The notes under the pieces were generated by a model. That model was not told the origin of the DNA, searched no databases, and saw only the letters and a list, made by a program, of their open reading frames with translations. The translations under genes were made by a program, and so were the position numbers. From BS150m-G50 sp964517435 (GTDB lineage: Bacteria; CAIWAD01; BS150m-G50): DNA of 6,734 nt. Shown here piece after piece: positions 4,168-6,734 of the stretch (the stretch's first letter is position 1; every line of letters begins with the position of its first letter). The stretch covers positions 1-6,734 of the forward strand of contig CAZFEC010000075.1 of NCBI GenBank assembly GCA_964517435.1, given 5' to 3'.

Positions 4168-6734
4168 TTATTCGTCCGTGGCGGTCACCTGGTAGAATTT
4201 GAGGTCACCCTCCAGCAGCATCGTCCAGCTCAGGTTGCCGGTCATGCCGATATAGCCGAACCCGGTATAGGGATCGGTCGAACTCCAGAGCCGGTAGCCG
4301 GTGGCGCCCGGTACCGCGCTCCAGGTCAGGGTGACATAGCCGCCGGCCACGGTGATCATCAGATCGTCGACCGGATCCAGGGCGAAGGTGCCCACTTCCA
4401 GCGTCACCGGCACCATGATCGTACCCTCATCCTGATCGTTGGAGTTGACCGTGATGCTGCCGGTGTAGGTTCCCTCGGTCAGTTCCGCCGCGTCGAAGGT
4501 GACGGTCCGCACATCGCTGCCGTAAGGCGGTACGATGCCGTTGGTCTGATCGATGGAAAGCCAGGGATCGGCCAGGCTGGTGGTGAACAGCAACGCCATG
4601 CCGCTGTGCAGATAGGGGGCGTTGAACACCACCTGCAGACCATCCGTTCCGGACTGGTTCTCGATGCCGACCGTGCAACTGTTGTTCGTGGTCACGGTCT
4701 GATATTGACAGAGGATGGTGCCATCGGCGTTCAGGATTACCTGGAAGGTCTCCGGGTTGGTGGTTCCATAATGCACCACTCCGTTCCACTCGACGATAAA
4801 GCGGTCGTTGGCCGCGTCGGCGTAGTAGTAAATCGTACCGCCGGCGGAGGGATTGAGGTCATCCCAGAAGGGTGCGATGAGCGCGTTCGGATCGGCGCTG
4901 TTCGGAATCCCCTGGTTCGTGTAGGTGCTGGAGGTGGAGGTGAAGGAGAGGAAACCGTTGGTGCAGATGCGCACTGAGCTGTAGTTGACACCGTAGAAGT
5001 TGAAGTTGAAGCCAAGGCTGAACGGTCCGTAATTGGCATCGTCACCATTGCCGGGCGAAGTGCCCACACCGCTGATCTCGACCCAGCTGTAGGCCGGTCC
5101 GCTCTGTTCGTCGCTGTCGATCCAGAAATAACCGTAACCGTCCGGACCGCCCTGGTCACGGGGAGCCTGACCCTGGCGCGGATCGGCTTCACCCTTGCGC
5201 AGTTTCAGGTGCGGCACGCTGGTGGTGCGGCCGTCGGTGGCCAGCATGATATTGTAGCTCAGCTCACCGTCGCCCAGGTTGTCGATGGTCAGCGGCTCGG
5301 TGGTGGAAGCGCCCGCTTCCAGCTGGACATTGAAGCTGAGCGGGGTGACGTCGATCTCGGGATAGGTGGGCGGTCCCAGCGGCGGGAAGATGATGTAATC
5401 GATCCAACCGCAGTCGCTGCCGCTGCTGACGGAGCCGTCCTTCTCGAAGGCCCAGTTGAAGGTGTGCTCACCGGTGCCGACGGCATAGCTGAACAGAGCC
5501 CAGCCCTGCTCGCCGTCCCATTCCGCCCGCTGGACGCCGTCGATGTAGAAGCGGAGGTAATCCCAGCCTGTTTCTGAAGACACCTTGTACCAGAAGGAGA
5601 TGTCACCGGAAGCGACGACGTTCGCAGTCAGAATCAGCGAGGAAGTCTGATCATCGCCGATATCGCCCGACCGGGCGCAGTAGCTGCCTTCATAGGGCGA
5701 ACCGCTGATGACCCAGTCGGCGTTGCCGCCATGCGTCCAGTCGAAGGAGGTGAAACCGCCGGTTTCGAAGTCTTCCAGGACCAGTCCGATCGTCCGGGAG
5801 ATCTGATCCGCCAGGCTGAAATCACCAGCGTTCCAGGTGAAGTCGAAGACTGCCAGGTCGCCGACCTGAGCTTCCGGTGCCACCGAAACCGCGAAAGTAG
5901 CTTCGGCGCTGCCGCCGGCGGGAACTGGTCCGACACTGTCGCTGCCGTCGGTGACGGTGATATACAGGCTGCTGCTGCTCAGCGTGGCCAGGCCGGCGGG
6001 AGTGGCAGCGTGGCCGCTGTTATCGACCGGCACGATCAGCAGTACGTCTTCACCCGGATCGAGACGGCCGTTGCCGTTGCCGCCGCCGCTGTCGTTGATA
6101 TAAGCGGTGCCGGTCGCCATCTCCGGTGCATTGAGTGTGATGTTCAGATAGGAGATCCACTCATCCCGGGCGGTGCCGGTGATGGTCAGCGTGAACTGCA
6201 CCGAGTGCTGATCCGGTACCAGGCCGTCCACGGTGAAAGCGTAGGCATTGGGGCCGCTGGCGAGAGCGCCGGCGAGAATGGTACCGAAGCTTTCATAGCT
6301 GTCGGTGATCGTCACGTAGCTGTCGGTCGTGCTGAGCGTGGCGGTGACGCCGTGAGCGTCGAAACTGCCGACATTCTCCAGCACTACATCCAGATCGACC
6401 GTCTGACCGTAATCAGCGGTGACCGGTGTATAATCGTTCAACACCACGTAGGGTCCGGTGTTGGGGATTACGTCGACGGTACCCAGAACCGGCTGGCGGT
6501 TCTGCCGGGTGATCACCAGGTCGGCTGTGCCGACGGTAGTGAAGGGATCGAAGTCCAGCGTCAGGCTGCCGCTGGCGTCCACCAGACCGGCCGCATACAA
6601 ATCGCCGTCCATGCTCAAGCCAACATAGGAATAGGCCTCCGCCTGCACGGTGATGCTGCTCTGACCCAGGAAGATGGTGGCCGGATAGTTGACCGTATTG
6701 GTTGAAGGTACACCGAAGAAGGTGGTCAGGGAGG
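4168..6734 (-). CDS. C-terminal part of a gingipain-like (C25) secreted peptidase, 5' end outside window
   Basis: The frame is open from the window edge to TAA at 4168-4170, giving 854 codons (residue 1 = codon 6732-6730). A GTG at 6646-6648 is an internal valine, not a start. The visible part opens with SLTTFFGVPSTN; the preceding partial codon fits proline, so this looks like the end of the 'GDPSL' that closes C25 catalytic domains (complete in the next gene). Modules in order: Ig-like (about 1-92); CARDB-like beta-sandwich starting GPYVVLNDYTPV (93-200); second CARDB-like with the acidic loop NGNGRLDPGED (205-318); MAM/jelly-roll-like domain from LEDFETGGF to CGWIDYIIF (319-450); an Ig-like domain (459-780) interrupted by a large insert; C-terminal FN3 (785-852) ending FYQVTATDE. 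The catalytic His/Cys are not in the window, so peptidase identity is inferred from the domain order shared with the neighbour. No membrane segment or sorting domain is seen at the C-terminus. The alternative is a non-peptidase surface protein with the same modules. Confidence 0.85.
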   Translation of the reverse strand, partial: SLTTFFGVPSTNTVNYPATIFLGQSSITVQAEAYSYVGLSMDGDLYAAGLVDASGSLTLDFDPFTTVGTADLVITRQNRQPVLGTVDVIPNTGPYVVLNDYTPVTADYGQTVDLDVVLENVGSFDAHGVTATLSTTDSYVTITDSYESFGTILAGALASGPNAYAFTVDGLVPDQHSVQFTLTITGTARDEWISYLNITLNAPEMATGTAYINDSGGGNGNGRLDPGEDVLLIVPVDNSGHAATPAGLATLSSSSLYITVTDGSDSVGPVPAGGSAEATFAVSVAPEAQVGDLAVFDFTWNAGDFSLADQISRTIGLVLEDFETGGFTSFDWTHGGNADWVISGSPYEGSYCARSGDIGDDQTSSLILTANVVASGDISFWYKVSSETGWDYLRFYIDGVQRAEWDGEQGWALFSYAVGTGEHTFNWAFEKDGSVSSGSDCGWIDYIIFPPLGPPTYPEIDVTPLSFNVQLEAGASTTEPLTIDNLGDGELSYNIMLATDGRTTSVPHLKLRKGEADPRQGQAPRDQGGPDGYGYFWIDSDEQSGPAYSWVEISGVGTSPGNGDDANYGPFSLGFNFNFYGVNYSSVRICTNGFLSFTSTSSTYTNQGIPNSADPNALIAPFWDDLNPSAGGTIYYYADAANDRFIVEWNGVVHYGTTNPETFQVILNADGTILCQYQTVTTNNSCTVGIENQSGTDGLQVVFNAPYLHSGMALLFTTSLADPWLSIDQTNGIVPPYGSDVRTVTFDAAELTEGTYTGSITVNSNDQDEGTIMVPVTLEVGTFALDPVDDLMITVAGGYVTLTWSAVPGATGYRLWSSTDPYTGFGYIGMTGNLSWTMLLEGDLKFYQVTATDE
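4393..5358 (-). other. Ig-like domain split by an inserted beta-sandwich domain
   Basis: Protein region within the first gene. The first half of a common extracellular Ig-like repeat runs from EIDVTPLSFNVQLEAGA to GDGELSYNIML. The second half resumes with DPWLSIDQTNG and ends EGTIMVPVTLEV. In usual copies of this repeat the 'L-Y-I' strand is followed within a few residues by 'W-L-S'. Here about 225 residues lie between them (roughly 5241-4570): a basic, Gln/Gly-rich linker, then a domain with GPDGYGYFWIDSDE, FYGVNYSSVRICTNGFLSF, IAPFWDDLNP and FQVILNADGTI. This insert resembles a beta-sandwich often seen in secreted FCB-type proteins. Domain limits are by eye. Confidence 0.6.

Noticed and set aside
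6046..6078. Dockerin from the acidic loop NGNGRLDPGED
   Set aside because: Only one loop is present and dockerins need two; this motif is common at the start of CARDB-like modules and a related one occurs in the middle gene.
6646..6648. GTG as the start codon of the first gene
   Set aside because: The frame stays open to the window edge and the 28 codons upstream continue the same Ig-like domain; no Shine-Dalgarno precedes the GTG.

Overview
The window (roughly 60% GC by eye) carries three large genes in tandem, all on the minus strand, so transcription runs from high to low coordinates. I read all three as secreted multidomain cysteine peptidases of the gingipain-like C25 family, or parts of them. 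No gene symbol is justified. The organism looks like a Gram-negative bacterium of the Fibrobacteres-Chlorobi-Bacteroidetes (FCB) sphere or an allied candidate phylum. This is inferred from the domain style: C25 propeptide and catalytic core followed by Ig-like, CARDB-like, MAM-like and FN3 modules. The lineage is not proven by the sequence.

Layout in transcription order: (1) 6734-4168 is the 3' part of a large protein. Its frame is open through the window edge and begins right where a C25 catalytic domain should end; the rest is a chain of beta-sandwich modules closed by an FN3 domain. (2) 4167-4052 is a 116-base gap holding a perfect 12-bp GC-rich hairpin just after the first gene, an 11-base direct repeat and the ribosome binding site of the next gene. 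(3) 4051-818 is the only complete gene, 1077 codons: signal peptide, propeptide, C25 catalytic core with a recognisable His and Cys, Ig-like, CARDB-like, MAM-like and FN3 modules. (4) 817-722 is a 96-base gap with three tandem 20-bp repeats and a dense cluster of GATC sites, then a textbook Shine-Dalgarno sequence. (5) 721-1 is the first 240 codons of a third gene: signal peptide plus a C25-type propeptide that matches that of the middle gene. It runs off the window before its catalytic core.

The three proteins would all enter the Sec pathway (seen directly for the second and third) and act outside the cytoplasm as proteases with adhesive or binding modules. The two visible C-termini end flush with an FN3 domain and lack an obvious Por/T9SS sorting domain, LPXTG motif or membrane anchor. 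No RNA gene, mobile element or CRISPR array is seen. No stretch of more than 300 bases lacks a gene. Long plus-strand frames are antisense shadows.
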